Shown: positions 23,645-36,041, counted from the stretch's first letter. The stretch: 64,000 bases of DNA from Corynespora cassiicola (GCA_022059125.1 JAEUWY010000006.1:62001-126000); one strand, 5' to 3'. The notes: generated from the letters alone by a model not told the origin. Numbers and translations are program-made.

Positions 23645-24318
23645 TCACCCAGTATCCTTTTGCCTGGCAATGCCACCCTCGTCGCCAGTCTGTTTGCCAG
23701 TCTTGCCACCCTCCACCACTAACCGGTCGAGCTGGTAAAACTGACTGATGACGGTTTGCCTCTGCACAACGTTAGCACTGTCCAGCAAAGCATCTCTTGA
23801 TATCCAGCCGCGCCAATGCGTATCCCACTCCCAGCCTCTTCGTCTGTTGGAGCACCTGCGGGTAGATTGCGATGCAAATACCGCACTCTTCCCCGCCCCT
23901 CAAAGCGTTCCCAACCGCCCCAGCGATCCCCCTCTTCACAACAACGGATGTGTCCACGCACCTTGAGCATCTGCAGCTCCTTCAGTCCCTTTTGCATCAA
24001 CTCTTGCACCTTGCGCTCATCCGCCTCGCCCCTGTTATCGCGGAAGCTATCGCGCGTCCTCCGCCTCGCATACTCGCGAAAGTTGTAAGCCGAAAACTGC
24101 CCGCTCTGCCGCAGCAGCGAGCGATACTGTCATCTCACATCAGCTTGTCGTCCACTCAAACATGCATCAGCGGGGGGGAGGCGATGCGCCGCTGTAGCTC
24201 CGGGGCGGCCGCGGCCGTGGCTGCGGAGTCGCATCGGCGGCGACGCGAGGAGGGCAGGACGTACGAGAGAGCGCACTTGGTACGGCACGTCGCCTTTGGT
24301 TGCTTGTGCGAGCGACAT
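23645..24318 (-). CDS. ISD11: LYR-motif iron-sulfur assembly protein ISD11 (LYRM4)
   Basis: Mitochondrial matrix adaptor that binds and stabilises the cysteine desulfurase Nfs1 and acyl carrier protein for Fe-S cluster synthesis. Three short exons, 24318-24265 (54 nt), 24126-23962 (165 nt) and 23761-23645 (117 nt), join without frame loss into 111 aa, the usual size. The signature LYR motif is created at the first splice: exon 1 ends in RSL and exon 2 opens YRSLLRQS. Exon 2 continues [19 protein letters not shown] and ends [10 protein letters not shown]. Exon 3 reads [20 protein letters not shown] and ends RQKDTG. All introns are GT..AG (138 and 200 nt). An essential housekeeping gene expected once per genome. 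Confidence 0.95.
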
Positions 24319-24939
24319 GTCGGCGGCGAGGGGAGGTGGAAAAGAAAAAGGTAACGGTTGCGCCGGCGAGCAATTGGAGTCGAGATTATATCATAGGGCA
24401 AGGTCGGAGAAAGCTTTTGATGTCCGAGCGGACGGATCGACAGGTGGAGGTTAGCCACGACAACCCTGCACGTTTGGGGGGGGGGGAAGGCGACCTGGAA
24501 CCTCGGAACCACGTCACCATTTTATTTTGCTCCTGTCGTCGCGGCATCTCGACAAGGTGAAGAATGCAATCATGATTTTTGGGTATCTACTAGAGCTGAT
24601 CCGAGGCGAGCAAAATGCCCGTCGGAAATGGGCGGCCATTGTGCCACCCTAACCATTAATGCCCATTACTCGTTACGCCAGCGCCTAAACTCCGCCCATG
24701 CATCGACGTGTATGCAAATGATGTACAGGTGGAAGGAAAAGAAAGTCCAGGGGTGCAAATGCAGAAAGCATCAGATATGGGCATGGTGTGTCGGTTCAGG
24801 GAGAGGGTGCTTCGTGTCAATAACCACGGTCACGCTTCACGCATTTCAAAATGGCAAGTGAACAGTGTAAATGCATCTGGTGAAGTGTTAATTGATGCCC
24901 GGAGAGCCAAAGTCGGTTGCGCTTACCCAGAAGACCCCC
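24319..24939. promoter_or_regulatory. ISD11 promoter / SF3A1 3' flank
   Basis: About 620 bp between the SF3A1 stop and the ISD11 start, both minus strand. It includes a 12-G run near 24477-24487. No gene seen. Confidence 0.4.
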
Positions 24940-26510
24940 TCACTGACTACCGCCGTGTCGCTCCTGGATCCGACGAAGCTGTTCTTGAACATTCATCGAT
25001 TGCATCTGCTGAAGACGGGCGGGATCCTTGGTAGGATCTGGTTGACCATCGTATGCAACAGCAGCCTTCTTCCGTCGCTCAGCCTCTTCCTGAGACACTG
25101 GCATGCCGGTAACACCGTCATAAATATCATCTCGCTGGCTTGCAAAGCGCTTAAGGTTGTTGGCCATTTCAGTCGTGTTGATGACGGTAGAGTAGCGAGC
25201 GTCGGCCTTTTGACGTTGCTCCTTCCAGCGGGGATCGAGTAGTTCAACTGTCGGTGGTCAGCACAGGGGTTGGGGCATGTGTGGAGTGGAAACAGATACT
25301 TACTGCGTAGATGCTCTTCGAGCTCATCTTTGGGATACATTTGCTTGCAGTTGGGGCACATGGCCATGTCTTGCTTGTTCTTCTTGGCGGCGGCACGAGG
25401 AACGTAGTCGTTGCGAATGCGCATAGAGGCTGGGGCAGCCCTGGCAGCAGCCTGCTGGGCTGCACGGTCACGCTCTGCCTGAAGCCGTGCCTCCTCCTCA
25501 TGCGCACGCGAGTCCACGGGCGGGTAACCGTAGGCAGCTGCCGGGGCGGGGGGGTAGGCAGGCTGGACCGGGGGAGCCATTGGGTGGCCATACGGTGCGT
25601 GTGACTGTTGAGTCGCATTGTAGTAATTGACCTCGTCGGGCCTGGCCTCGTCGATCTGTTTCGTCGCCAACGACACCAAAGCCTTGTCCTCCAGCGAAGC
25701 TGACATGAGATCGTTGAGCGTCGTAGGGGGCGGGAGATCGATGGCGTCGTCGCCTTCGTCAAAGGTGACGGTGGCCACAACACTAAAGTCGTGCCAGTCG
25801 ATGGAGGCGAATTCGCGGCGCTCATCTTCGAGCTTCTTCTCCTCCTTTTCTTTCTTCTGCGTAACGAACTGCACATAGTCGGCGCGTTGCCTGGCACGGT
25901 CGAGGATGTGTAGGCGATTCTGAACGTTTTGCTGAAGCTCATTAATGCGCGCCTCTTGGGTGCTCTGTTCCTCGAGCAGAACCTTGTACTGATCGATGAC
26001 GGCGCGGAAGTATTGGTGGAAGCTATGCGTGGGGCGCAGAAAGTCGAATTGCGGGTTGCCCGACTCGCGGTTGCGCAGCTCCTTGAGCCAGTTCTCGCCG
26101 ATACGCGCAGTGTACAGGGCCGTCATGCGCACAACCTCGAGATCCTTTGCGCTGATGTTGGGCATACGCGCCGAGAAACGGAACGGAGGTGGCTCTGGAG
26201 GACCCTCGGGCTTCTTGGGCTCGACCTTGCGAACTGCGCTCTGGGCGACGCCCTTGCCCTCCTTCAACTGTTGAAGATACCAGCGGTAGTAGGGGAAGTA
26301 CGGGTCCTCGAAGCGAACAAAGGGGACCAGCGTCTTGGGATCAGCCATGGCGCGCTTCCGCATCTGCTCCTCCATCTGGTCGCCCTTGCGGAGCACGAAG
26401 TTTGCGGACTTGGCGATGCTCTCCTGGACTTTTTTCGGGGGAATGACGATCTCCGCCGGCGGCGGGACGCCAAAGTCGAGCACATTGGACTCGGCGTTCG
26501 AAGACTCCAT
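24940..26510 (-). CDS. PRP21: Splicing factor 3A subunit 1 (SF3A1/Prp21)
   Basis: Subunit of the SF3a complex of U2 snRNP, needed for stable branch-site recognition in pre-spliceosomes. Two exons, 26510-25304 and 25247-24940, give 504 aa. Two SURP modules are present: about residues 27-75 (ESIAKSANFVLRKG through FEDPYFPYYRWYL) and about 120-170 (TALYTARIGENWLKEL through FDFLRPTHSFHQYF). A charged coiled-coil follows (QKKEKEEKKLEDERREF), then the conserved 'SIDWHDFSVVATVTF' segment, a Pro-rich stretch, and a CxxC motif with DELEEHLR and LDPRWKEQR built across the splice. It lacks the C-terminal ubiquitin-like domain of animal SF3A1. The frame stays open upstream to about 27008, but homologous sequence begins at the Met at 26510. 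It shares a divergent promoter with PMT1. Confidence 0.95.
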
Positions 26511-27287
26511 GGCGGGCAGGTGTCGACGCGTGTTGATGGGTGGGGTGGTCGGCGAGGGCTGGTGTTGTTGGGGGAGGCGTCGGAGGCAGCTACACGGGAC
26601 AAATCTTCGGCGGCGGCGCGGAACAACGATGCGCCGCCGAGATCTGCCCGCGCCAGCACGTGCAGGGCCGAGTGCCTGGGGCCGGAGCAGCGCGAAAGGG
26701 CTTCCCCGGGCACCCAGGGCTGTTGGGGCGCGCTGCACATGTGAAAAGCCTGTGCGGCGGGCACAACCGCGTCGCGGGCGGGCGGAGCGGAAACTCTTGG
26801 CAACTCTGAACCGCTCGGCGCAATAAACACATTCCAACGCAGCGGCTGTCAACCCCATCGGCGCTGCCTGACAGCGGAAGACGCGTCGCACGTCGTCATC
26901 GCCCTCTGCAAGCGACGATTCAAGTCGACCGGCTACCGAGGGACTCGCGGTGGGCTGACCTATTTTTGACAGCTTCAGCTCCTTACTTGGCCCGCTAACG
27001 TCGGCCAAACGACACCTTGCACTTTCCGCCCGCGATACGAGCCAGGGTGCACCACGCCTTGCGGGACTGCCTTTGGCCCCTAAATCACAGAACCTCCTCC
27101 ACGTCTCCGTTTCCCCCCAATTGCTGGGCCTCCCTTCTTCTTACTCTCTTTAATCCCCATTGCCCGTGGTGGAGGATCGCTTCCCTCCTCAGCACCCCCC
27201 TTCTGCAGCTCTCCGTCCTTTGCAGGAGCTCTCCGACCGCCGCCCCGATCGAATTTCGCGCGTCCCTTTTCTCGACGGTGCGCCACC
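26511..27287. promoter_or_regulatory. Divergent promoter, SF3A1 / PMT1
   Basis: About 780 bp of GC-rich sequence between two outward housekeeping genes. The pyrimidine-rich stretch at 27090-27200 probably belongs to the PMT1 promoter/leader. The open frames crossing it appear to be chance. Confidence 0.55.
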
Positions 27288-30200
27288 ATGGCGAGCAAGG
27301 CGGCCTCAGGCCCGTATCTCGCTGAGAAGCCGGACGGTCGAAGGTCCAAATCACGCTCCCCGGGTCCCAACGGGCGCAAGAAGCAGCAGCAGCAGCAGCA
27401 AAAGGTTGCGAGCTACGCATCCGAGGGCGTCCAGGACCATGACATCTTCAACCTCCCGGGTTCGGACTGGCAGCTGCTGGTGCTGCTGACCATCATCGGT
27501 GCCGCTGTGCGCCTGTTTAGGATTTACCAGCCTAGCAGCGTCGTCTTCGACGAGGTCCAGTAAGTCTGCCTCCTGTGCGCGACCTTGTCTATGGAGCTGA
27601 CAATGTACCCAGTTTCGGCGGATTCGCGTCCAAGTATATCAAGGGCAAGTTCTTCATGGACGTCCACCCCCCGCTTGCGAAGATGTTGATTACCCTGGCC
27701 GGCTGGCTGGCTGGATTCGACGGCAACTTTGACTTCAAGGACATTGGCAAGGACTACATCGAGCCCAAGGTGCCCTATGTAGCAATGCGCCTCCTCCCCG
27801 CAATCTGCGGTGTTGCGACCATCCCTACCATGTTCTTGACCCTCAAAGCCCTGGGCTGCCGGACAACGAGCGCTGCTCTCGGCGCGACCCTGGTCATCTT
27901 TGGTAAGCCTTGCCCGCGCCCGCTCTCTACGAGTACTAACCGCCCTAGACAACGCTCTTGTCACGCAGTCCCGTCTGATCCTCCTCGACTCCCCGCTCAT
28001 CATCTTCACCGCATTCACCGCTCTCGCCTGGACAAGCTTCATAAACCAGCATGAGCAGGGCCCTAAGAAGGCCTTCCAGCCATCGTGGTGGTTCTGGCTG
28101 GCTGCGACTGGTGTGGGACTTGGTGCGACCGTCTCTGTCAAATGGGTCGGACTCTTCACCATTGCTTGGGTCGGTAGTCTGACACTCCTGCAACTCTGGG
28201 TTCTACTCGGAGATACCAGGAACGTCACTCCTGTAAGTCTGACAGCCCCAAACTCCTGGTCTTTTGCTAACATGCCTCTCAGCGTCTCTGGTTCAAGCAC
28301 TTCTTTGCCCGTCTTTTCTGCCTCGTCGTCATTCCCCTCACCTTTTACATGGCCATGTTTGCCATCCACTTCATCTGCCTTGTCAACCCTGGTGATGGTG
28401 ACGGCTTCATGTCCTCTGAATTCCAGTCGACGCTCAACTCCAAGGGAATGAAAGATGTGCCCGCCGACGTTGCCTTTGGTAGCAGGATCTCGCTTCGACA
28501 CCACAACACCCAGGGTGGCTATCTCCACTCTCACGCCCACATGTACCCGACCGGTAGCAAGCAGCAGCAAATCACACTGTACCCTCACAAGGACGAGAAC
28601 AACATTTGGCTCATCGAGAACCAGACGCTCCCCGAGATCCCCGATGGCCCGAAGCCCGAAGGACCCAAGGCTTGGGACGAGGTGGGCCCCATTTTTGTCG
28701 AGGACGGTGCTACCATCAGGCTCTACCACGCCACCACCGATAGGCGTCTCCACTCCCACGATGTGAGGGCTCCTGTTACTGAGGCTGACTGGCAGAACGA
28801 AGTGTCGGCCTACGGATACGAAGGCTTCGAGGGTGATGCAAATGACCTTTTCCGTATTGAAATTATCAAGTCCATGTCCGACGGATCTGAGGCGAAGAAG
28901 CGCCTGCGCACTATTCAGACCAAGTTTAGGCTGGTTCATCTCATGACTGGTTGTGTACTCTTCTCTCACAAGGTCAAGCTTCCAGAGTGGGGTTTCGAGC
29001 AGCAGGAAGTTACTTGCGCCCGCGGCGGTACTCTTCCCAACAGTATCTGGTACATTGAAGGCAACGTGCATCCGCTCATGAAGGACGATAGCGAAAAGGT
29101 CAACTACCGCAGGCCAGGCTTCTTTGGAAAATTCTGGGAGCTTCAGAAGGTCATGTGGAAGACCAATGCCGGGCTTGTCGAGTCTCACGCATGGGACTCT
29201 CGACCTCCCTCCTGGCCGGTTCTTCGCCGCGGTATCAACTTCTGGGGCAAGCACCACCGTCAAATCTACCTCATTGGAAACCCCGTCATCTGGTGGAGCT
29301 CTACTGCCGTCATTGGCCTCTATGCAGTCATCAAGGGTCTCGCCATTCTCCGCTGGCAGCGTGGATACCGCGATTACAGCAATGTCGTCTTCAAGCGTTT
29401 TGATTACGAACTCGGCATGTCTATCCTTGGATGGGCCTTCCACTACTTTCCCTTTTTCCTCATGGCTCGTCAGCTCTTCTTGCATCACTACCTGCCTGCT
29501 CTCTACTTTGCCATCATGGCCCTCTGCCAAATGTACGATTTCGTTAGCTTCAGATTCAGCTCGCTTGGCCTTAGGCAGTATCCTGCGATCGGCCAGGCTG
29601 CGGCAGTAGCATTCCTGGCCGCTGCTATTACGGTCTTCACCGTCTACTCCCCTCTCGCCTACGGCAACCCTTGGACCAGGGATCAGTGCAACAGTGTCAA
29701 GCTCTTCAACACCTGGGACTGGGACTGCAACAACTTTTACACTTCTGTAAGTTTCCTCGGATACTTGAATAAATATTTGCTTACATGTTTTAGTATGAAC
29801 AGTACTCCTCTGATACAGTTGTCCCATCCATCGCGGCCCCATCTTCAGCAGCTCCACCGCCACCGCAGCCGCCAGTGGTTGAAGTCCCGGCCGCCAAGGA
29901 GCCTCAGGCGGAGGAGCCAAAGAAGGACGAGGTTGTCTCGGAAAAGGCTGCCGTGTCTCCGCCTCCGCAGGCAGACCCAAACGAGCGTCCCATCGTCTCC
30001 AAGGAAGAGCGCATCGAGTACCGCGACGAGAACGGCCGCGTCCTCGACGACGAAGAGGTCAAAGCACTCGCAGGAAAAGTAAGTTTCAAGACAAGATACG
30101 AGACCAGGACGCGCGTCCTCGACGCCCAAGGCAATGAGATTTACGAGGAGCTCATTGAAGCGAGGGATGGAGACGGCGCCGGCGTAGCTCCGCCTCACCC

Positions 30201-30375
30201 CGATGTCGAGGGCCGCAATCCCGAGACCAAGGAGAAGGGTGAGGCGGAGGCGAGCGAAGCGCCCCCGACCGTCGAAGCTGGCGAGGACGTGCAGAAGGAG
30301 AAGAGTGCCGAGGGCCAGGGAAAGGACGCGAAGCCCGCCAGTGATGCCAAGGTGGCTACGCAGCAGCAGGAGTAA
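27288..30375 (+). CDS. PMT1: Dolichyl-phosphate-mannose-protein mannosyltransferase, PMT1 type
   Basis: ER membrane enzyme that transfers mannose from dolichyl-phosphate to Ser/Thr of secretory proteins. Five exons (27288-27559, 27613-27902, 27949-28232, 28283-29746, 29794-30375) give 963 aa, the usual PMT length. Features in order: a basic N-terminus with a poly-Gln tract; first transmembrane helix and the loop-1 DE motif (VVFDEVHFGGFASKY) with HPPLAKM; LLDSPL; the central lumenal loop with three MIR repeats (SRISLRHHNTQGGYLHSH, then two more around LYHATTDRRLHSHD and FRLVHLMTGCVLFSH); and a set of C-terminal helices (HYFPFFLMARQLFLHHYLPAL). The long charged cytosolic tail has YRDENGRVLDDEEVKAL and GKVSFKTRYETRTR, which is characteristic of fungal Pmt1 rather than Pmt2 or Pmt4. 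Confidence 0.95.
27383..27400 (+). repeat. CAG repeat coding poly-Gln
   Basis: Six CAG units in exon 1 of PMT1, coding a short glutamine run in the cytosolic N-terminus. Confidence 0.85.
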
Positions 30376-31130
30376 TGTAGTGCGCTGAAGTATGGCATGG
30401 AGGGGAGACTTTTTCTTTGCATGACTCGGGCATCTTAGACGGAGTGATATGAGGGTCTAATTTTTGCCGCTGACTCTCATCTTCTTCTTTATGACGAACA
30501 ATCAATGGAAAATATGGAAAACATGTTGGTTTGTGATTTCCTTTGTGTTTGATTTCTCTTCTTCTGGTTTCACGTAGGGTCTGTGTATGATAGGGTTTTA
30601 GCGTTTGGAGCAGTGGCGCTGGGTTGCTAGTGTTGGTGGCGAGTGGAGAGAGATGGCATGGGACGGAGGTGCATGTATGGTATATGGGGAATATATGTCA
30701 ATCATGTTTTCAATTTCTTTTCCTTGGTGAGTCAAACTAGCCTTAAGAAAATAGAGGCCCAATGCATAAGGTTCTCCGTTTCCTCGGCAATGGTTCCCAG
30801 TCTGTGCGTGCTCTCTCACCCTCTCAATGCTGTGGAACAGGATTGAAGCATTCGGGCGGTTGAATGGGTGCTTGACTGTGCTTGCTGGTCAGGCTTTCCA
30901 GTAGTGTCAAGAGTGAACAATTCTTGGCACTATTTCCCTTGCCATACGCATATTTGCACAATGTCCAAACGAGAAAACCCACCCAGGAGCGTTCCATGTG
31001 ACAGCGCGCCATGTTATAAGCCTCGTCCATTGGTGTTCAGAACCGCAATCGACCGGTGTTCAATCCACAACCTCGCAACCTGCCACTCGAGACCTCAGAA
31101 TCAGGGTCTATAGCCATATATATTGACCTT
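30376..31130. other. Intergenic region, no gene seen
   Basis: PMT1 3' UTR and promoter of the next plus-strand gene. No coding signal above chance. Confidence 0.45.
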
Positions 31131-31997
31131 ATGGCGTACACCGAGGAGCTTATTGCCTCGGCAGAGAAGTCGCAGCATAACCAACTACAGTCTTCTCTCT
31201 TTGGGAGGATCCCGGCTGAGCTGCGAAACAACATTTTCGACCTTGCGCTCAGTGCCTATCAGGACATGTCCTGTGCCTTTCACCGAGATCGTCAATATTG
31301 GCGGCCAAACTACCTTGGCCCTATTCGGCAAAATGTTACTTTACTTCGCACGTGCAAGCGTGTTTGGTTAGAGACGAAGAATGTACCTGATTTGAAGCTT
31401 GGAGATAGAACATTACACCTCTCCCCAAACACTCCTTGTAAGTCAGTCAGCGACAAAATTTTCCCTGGAATGCACTAACAATTTTCTCAAGTGACGCGGG
31501 GATTTTGCGACATGTTTCCCATTGAAAAGCTAGCATACTTTAAGAAACTTCGCTTCTTCAATCCCAAAGACGATTCTGTGTACCGAATACTCGATCATCT
31601 CCCCACGCTGCGCCCCCATACTTTTATCATGACAATGCGGCTTGAGAATTGGAGTTGTAACACTGGTTTTATTTTTGACTTGTGGTTCCTCACTCACATC
31701 GGTCACTCATTTAACGTCTTTTCGTCGTCAATAAACCAGATAATAATGGAATTTGAAATGATAAAGGAGCAAGAGTCGCATTTAGATGGGTTCATTTCTG
31801 CTGTGCGTAAATTGCACAGTGAAATGTTAGTAGGTTTCACCAGCCCGTTAAAATTCAGAATTGATCCAGTGGAGTACCGTCAAGAATATATTTGCGATAT
31901 GTCAGAAGGCTATTGGGCTAGAAATGTTCATATTCCTTTTAAGAGACCTCGAAATGTAGTCAAGAAGACTATCATGTTCAGGAAAGTCATAGAGTAG
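31131..31997 (+). CDS. F-box-like / DUF7730-type hypothetical protein
   Basis: Two exons, 31131-31437 and 31492-31997, give 270 aa. Residues 24-40 or so (SLFGRIPAELRNNIFDLAL) match the short F-box-like helix 'LPxELRxxIyxxxL' seen at the start of many fungal proteins of unknown function, followed by LLRTCKRVWLETKN, a second conserved block of that group. The rest is a mixed alpha/beta region without known motifs. If the F-box is functional it would bind Skp1 in an SCF ligase. These families are expanded and poorly studied in ascomycetes. Confidence 0.65.
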
Positions 31998-32750
31998 AGT
32001 GTGGGATATTTAATAAGAAAAGGTTGCTAATGCAAAGCTCTAGAGGTGATGCCGCATTGCTACTTTCTGATGAAGGTGGCTCGCGTATGTGTAATGTCTC
32101 TCAACGCCTTTGACGTTTATGTTCTATTCAAGTCTCAGCTATGCATAATGGCTCGCTAGTTTCTAGAAAATAAACTTAACTTTTATCACTCTTAGAGAGT
32201 AATCAATTTACATCCTACAAAAAAGTATTCAAGCGATTCATGGTAAGGTTCAAGTTTCTCGCATGCCGGAGATGTTCAGTATGCTTGTGGGTACTTGGCT
32301 ATGTTCACATTCGCTTGGCCAATTGCGTGATGCTTGGGGGTACATTCACCCCTGGGAAGATAGCCATGAAACGTAGCTACAAAGAGTATGGCACTTACTT
32401 GAATTTTTCCGAATGCCGCTTACGCCACCCGATGTCCGTATTGTTTTCTAGCTAGGTCCCAAGCCCGATACAACGAAACCCACTGCTGACCTAATGAGAG
32501 AACACCACTGCCCTGCATATGGTATACCACGCCTAATTAAGGACACTAGGCTATGTCATACCTATAAATCTCCGCGGAAATAGTAGAGAATTTCAGACAT
32601 TTTCATAACCCTGCAGTTGACATCGCATCATTTTCTTCTATCGCACGTTTATCTGCCTTGGCTTTTGGTCCCAAATATATATTTTCTATACAGGGCTCCG
32701 ACATCAATTAAGATTTTTTTTCTGACCTCTTGGTGCTTCAGCTTTCCAAG
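31998..32750. other. AT-rich intergenic region
   Basis: About 750 bp of AT-rich sequence, promoter for the MFS gene at 32751. No gene recognised. Confidence 0.45.
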
Positions 32751-34784
32751 ATGTCTCGAAAATCTGATTTGCAGCACTCTACAATTACTGTCGAGCCAAA
32801 AGTCGCGATCCAAGACCCAAGCTCGAGCTCCGAAGACGTCGTCGAAAAATTCAGACCATACAACGGACGTGATGCCTTTGTTGGAGGGGCCTCGATAGAA
32901 GCCTATGAGCCTATTCCTGAGTATGAGGGAAGGCATAGATATGATCCTACGGCCGAATGGACAGATGAAGAAGAAAAAAGATTGGTTCGACGGGTACGTT
33001 CCAAAGATGCCACTGTACGCAAACTGTGTGAGGAGAGTTAACCTGTATAGCTTGATTATCGAATTTGCTCTTGGGTCTGCCTCATGTTCTTTGCATTACA
33101 ACTCGACCGTGGAAACATTACTCAGGTCAGTGTACCAGCATTAGTAACGTTGTCTCTCCTAACCGTACCTTTGCAGGCTCTAAGCGACAACATGCTAGAG
33201 GACCTGGGCCTCACAACTAATCAATACAACTATGGAATGATGATATTCTATCTTTGCTTTCTTTCTGCAGAGGTTCCCTCGCAGATGATAAGCAAGAAAT
33301 TGGGGCCGGACGTGTGGATTCCCATCCAGATGGTCACCTGGAGTGTCATTGGTATCTGCCAGGCATTGATCACGGGAGAGAAGAGCTTCTACGCTACCCG
33401 GGCTCTCTTAGGATTAGTCGAAGGTGGATTCATTCCCGATGCCATCCTTTATCTCTCGTACTTTTACAAGAACACTGAGATGCCTATGCGCCTGAGGTCA
33501 GTTGAACTGCATGTTTGTCTCATGTTCACCCATGACTGACTGCTGTCGCTAGTTTTTTCTATTGCTCCAGCCATACCACTCACATCATTGCAGCGTTTTT
33601 GGCTTTTGGGATTCTGCATATGCGTTCTGTCGGTGGATGGGAAGGATGGAGATGGCTTTTCGCTCTCGAAGGTGCGCTCACGGCCATCATCGGCGTGCTA
33701 AGTTGGTTCTATCTTCCTCCGAGCCCGACACAGACTGCAAGTTGGTTCCGCGGCAAAGATGGGTGGTTTTCGGAAAGAGAGGAAATCATAATGGTAAACA
33801 GAGTTCTGCGGGATGACCCAGCAAAGGTAAGCAACCCTGGAAATCTTTTAATCTGCATCCTATCGGGCAAATGTGACTAATAGATGCGCGATACAGGGTG
33901 GTATGCACAACCGTCAAGGTCTAACACTGCGCCTTCTTTGGGCATCTTTGATGGATTACGACTTGTGGCCAATGTACCTCATCAGCTTCACGCTTCTGAT
34001 TCCTACGAGCCCCGTTTCGGCATACCTCACTCTCAGTCTGCGAAACCATGGCTTCGATACTTTCAAGACCAACCTCCTCACCATCCCAGCCTACGTCATC
34101 TTTCTGATCCAGTTGGTCTTTTGGTCCTGGTACTCTGAAAAGATCAACAACAGAATGGCCATTTCACTCTTTTATTGCTTTTGGTGTCTACCCCTTCTGC
34201 TGGCACTGCTGCTGCTGCCAAATGAGGCTAGTCCATGGTCTTGGTACAGCGTCACGGTACTGCTCATTGGATTCCCATATATTCATTCCATCATGGGTAA
34301 GTACTCGAAGCCAATGAGGTGGTTTACTTGTGCTAATCTCAAGGATAGTCAGTCTTGTGTCGCGAAATTCTGGCTCGGTTCGTACACGCACTGTCGGAAG
34401 TGCCATGTACAATATGATCTGCCAGGCAAGCTCCGTGATTGCATCAAATGTGAGTAACTAGGCCTATTTGATCTAAGATTTCTCTATCACACTCCTCTTC
34501 CCTCCCTTCCAACACCATTTCCTTTAATATTAATTTTACTGACTAGACATCTTTAGATTTACCGTGAAGACGACAAGCCGTACTATCGCCGTGGAAACAA
34601 GGTCTTGCTTGCTCTAGTCGGTTGGAATGTAGTCATGAGTATTTTTGTCAAGGGCTACTACATGTGGAGGAACAAGACGAGAGAGCGCATCTGGAACGCG
34701 ATGACTACTGCAGAAAAGCACGACTATCTGAAAAACACTACGGACGAGGGGAGCAAAAGATTAGATTTCAGGTTCGCACATTAA
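32751..34784 (+). CDS. MFS anion:cation symporter, allantoate/pantothenate permease type
   Basis: Twelve-helix plasma-membrane permease of the ACS family (Dal5/Tna1-like), which takes up small organic acids, ureides, vitamins or dipeptides with protons. Seven exons fit: 32751-32993, 33051-33125, 33177-33496, 33553-33826, 33897-34296, 34349-34449 and 34557-34784 (546 aa, frame kept). The opening helix has the family motif LDRGNI. Next are SDNMLEDLGLTTNQYNYG, helix 4 with EVPSQMISKKLGP, GLVEGGFIPDAILYLSYFY, GWEGWRWLFALEG, and a C-terminal helix ending KGYYMWRNKTRE. The substrate cannot be assigned. It is too far (over 6 kb) from the catabolic cluster to be called part of it. Confidence 0.9.
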
Positions 34785-35183
34785 ACATTGGCGTAAACCA
34801 GACCTAAAGAGTGTGTCGATTATAAGGGGATCAACCTCAAAATCAGTAGATAACGGTATATGTAAATCATTGGAAATACGAATGTTGCATTGCGATTATA
34901 TCTTCTGTTTGAACCCAATGTGCTCGACTACATGAAGCTTTCAGCATCTCTCTGCGGGCTACCATCCCATGTCGCCGGCAAAACCTGCCCCACCACCCCA
35001 CCCACCTCACCCCATCATCGCAACTCCACCCGATCCATTCCGACCCACCACGCTCATCACCAAACCGCCCTCCTGCGCCCTTTCCACGCCCGCCCTTTAA
35101 TCCTCCCACTTTCCTTATATATGCGCTTCCCCCCCTCCAACATCCGCACCCCAAACGTCCTCGCCCTCCTCAAACACCGCACA
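34785..35183. promoter_or_regulatory. Promoter of the FSH1 gene
   Basis: About 400 bp. Very pyrimidine-rich on the plus strand from 34985, with a TATATATG at 35115-35122, some 65 bases before the FSH1 ATG. Confidence 0.45.
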
Positions 35184-36041
35184 ATGGCCGCCGCACCCCC
35201 ACCCTCGCGCCCCATCAAACTCCTCATGCTCCACGGCTTCACGCAGTCGGGCCCCCTCTTCCACGCCAAAACGCGCGCTCTGGAGAAGAACCTGCAAAAG
35301 GCGTTCCCGGCGGGCATATCGCTGCACTACCCCACAGCGCCCATCCGGCTCTCTCCCGCGGACATTCCCTTCGCGGTCGCGTCGACCACCAACGGCGAGG
35401 CCAACGGAAACGGCGCGCAGGACAGCGAGCCCGACGCCTGGGCGTGGTGGCGCAGGAAGGGCGACGCAGAGCCGTACACTTATGAGGGCATCGAGCAGGG
35501 CCTCGCGACGCTGGCCGACGTGCTGCAAAAGGAGGGGCCCTTCGATGGCGTAATCGGCTTCTCGCAGGGCGGCGCCATGGCCGCCATGCTGGCCTCGCTC
35601 CTCGAGCCCGGTCGCCGCGCCGCCTTTGAGGCCTTTTACCCGTCGGGCGGAATGCGGTTTCCCGAGTCGTTCGAGGCGGATACGGGATATGTCGAGGGCA
35701 CCATTCACCCGCCGCTCAAGTTTGCGGTCAGTTACTCGGGGTTCGCGGCGAGGGGGACGGAAATTTATCATGGCTTCTATGAGCCCAAGATTAAGACGCC
35801 CATGCTGCATTTTCTGGGCACGCTCGATGCCGTCGTCGAGGAGAAGAGGAGCCTTGCACTGGTGGATCGATGCGAGGAAAGCGAGGGCCGTGTCGTATAT
35901 CATCCCGGAGGCCACTTTTTGCCGAGTAGCCAAAAGGCCTATGTGAGCGCATTGATTGGGTTTATGAAGGAGGTGCTATACAAGGCGGACAAAGGAGACG
36001 AAAAGGAGGAAAGTGTCGAGGACATGGACGTGCCATTTTAG
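35184..36041 (+). CDS. FSH1: Serine hydrolase FSH family (FSH1-like)
   Basis: Alpha/beta hydrolase of the FSH/OVCA2 family (285 aa, single exon), a probable small-ester hydrolase in the cytosol. The fold starts with KLLMLHGFTQSGPLFH. The nucleophile serine lies in GFSQGGAMAAML, the acid in LGTLDAVVEE, and the catalytic histidine in HPGGHFLPSS. AWWRRKG after the first domain is also family-typical. I chose the Met at 35184 because residues match the family from there; the frame is open upstream to 34890 but reads as low-complexity. The acidic C-terminal tail is an extra. It converges on RPN5, with about 220 bp between stops. Physiological substrate unknown. Confidence 0.9.
   Translation: MAAAPPPSRPIKLLMLHGFTQSGPLFHAKTRALEKNLQKAFPAGISLHYPTAPIRLSPADIPFAVASTTNGEANGNGAQDSEPDAWAWWRRKGDAEPYTYEGIEQGLATLADVLQKEGPFDGVIGFSQGGAMAAMLASLLEPGRRAAFEAFYPSGGMRFPESFEADTGYVEGTIHPPLKFAVSYSGFAARGTEIYHGFYEPKIKTPMLHFLGTLDAVVEEKRSLALVDRCEESEGRVVYHPGGHFLPSSQKAYVSALIGFMKEVLYKADKGDEKEESVEDMDVPF

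Noticed and set aside
26511..27008. N-terminal extension of SF3A1 up to 27008
   Set aside because: The frame is open, but family similarity begins at the Met at 26510 and the extension is Arg/Pro-rich like non-coding GC-rich DNA.
27524..29980. Minus-strand frame of 818 codons
   Set aside because: Antisense to PMT1 exons, whose MIR and transmembrane features are unmistakable. Starts and stops match codon-bias shadowing.
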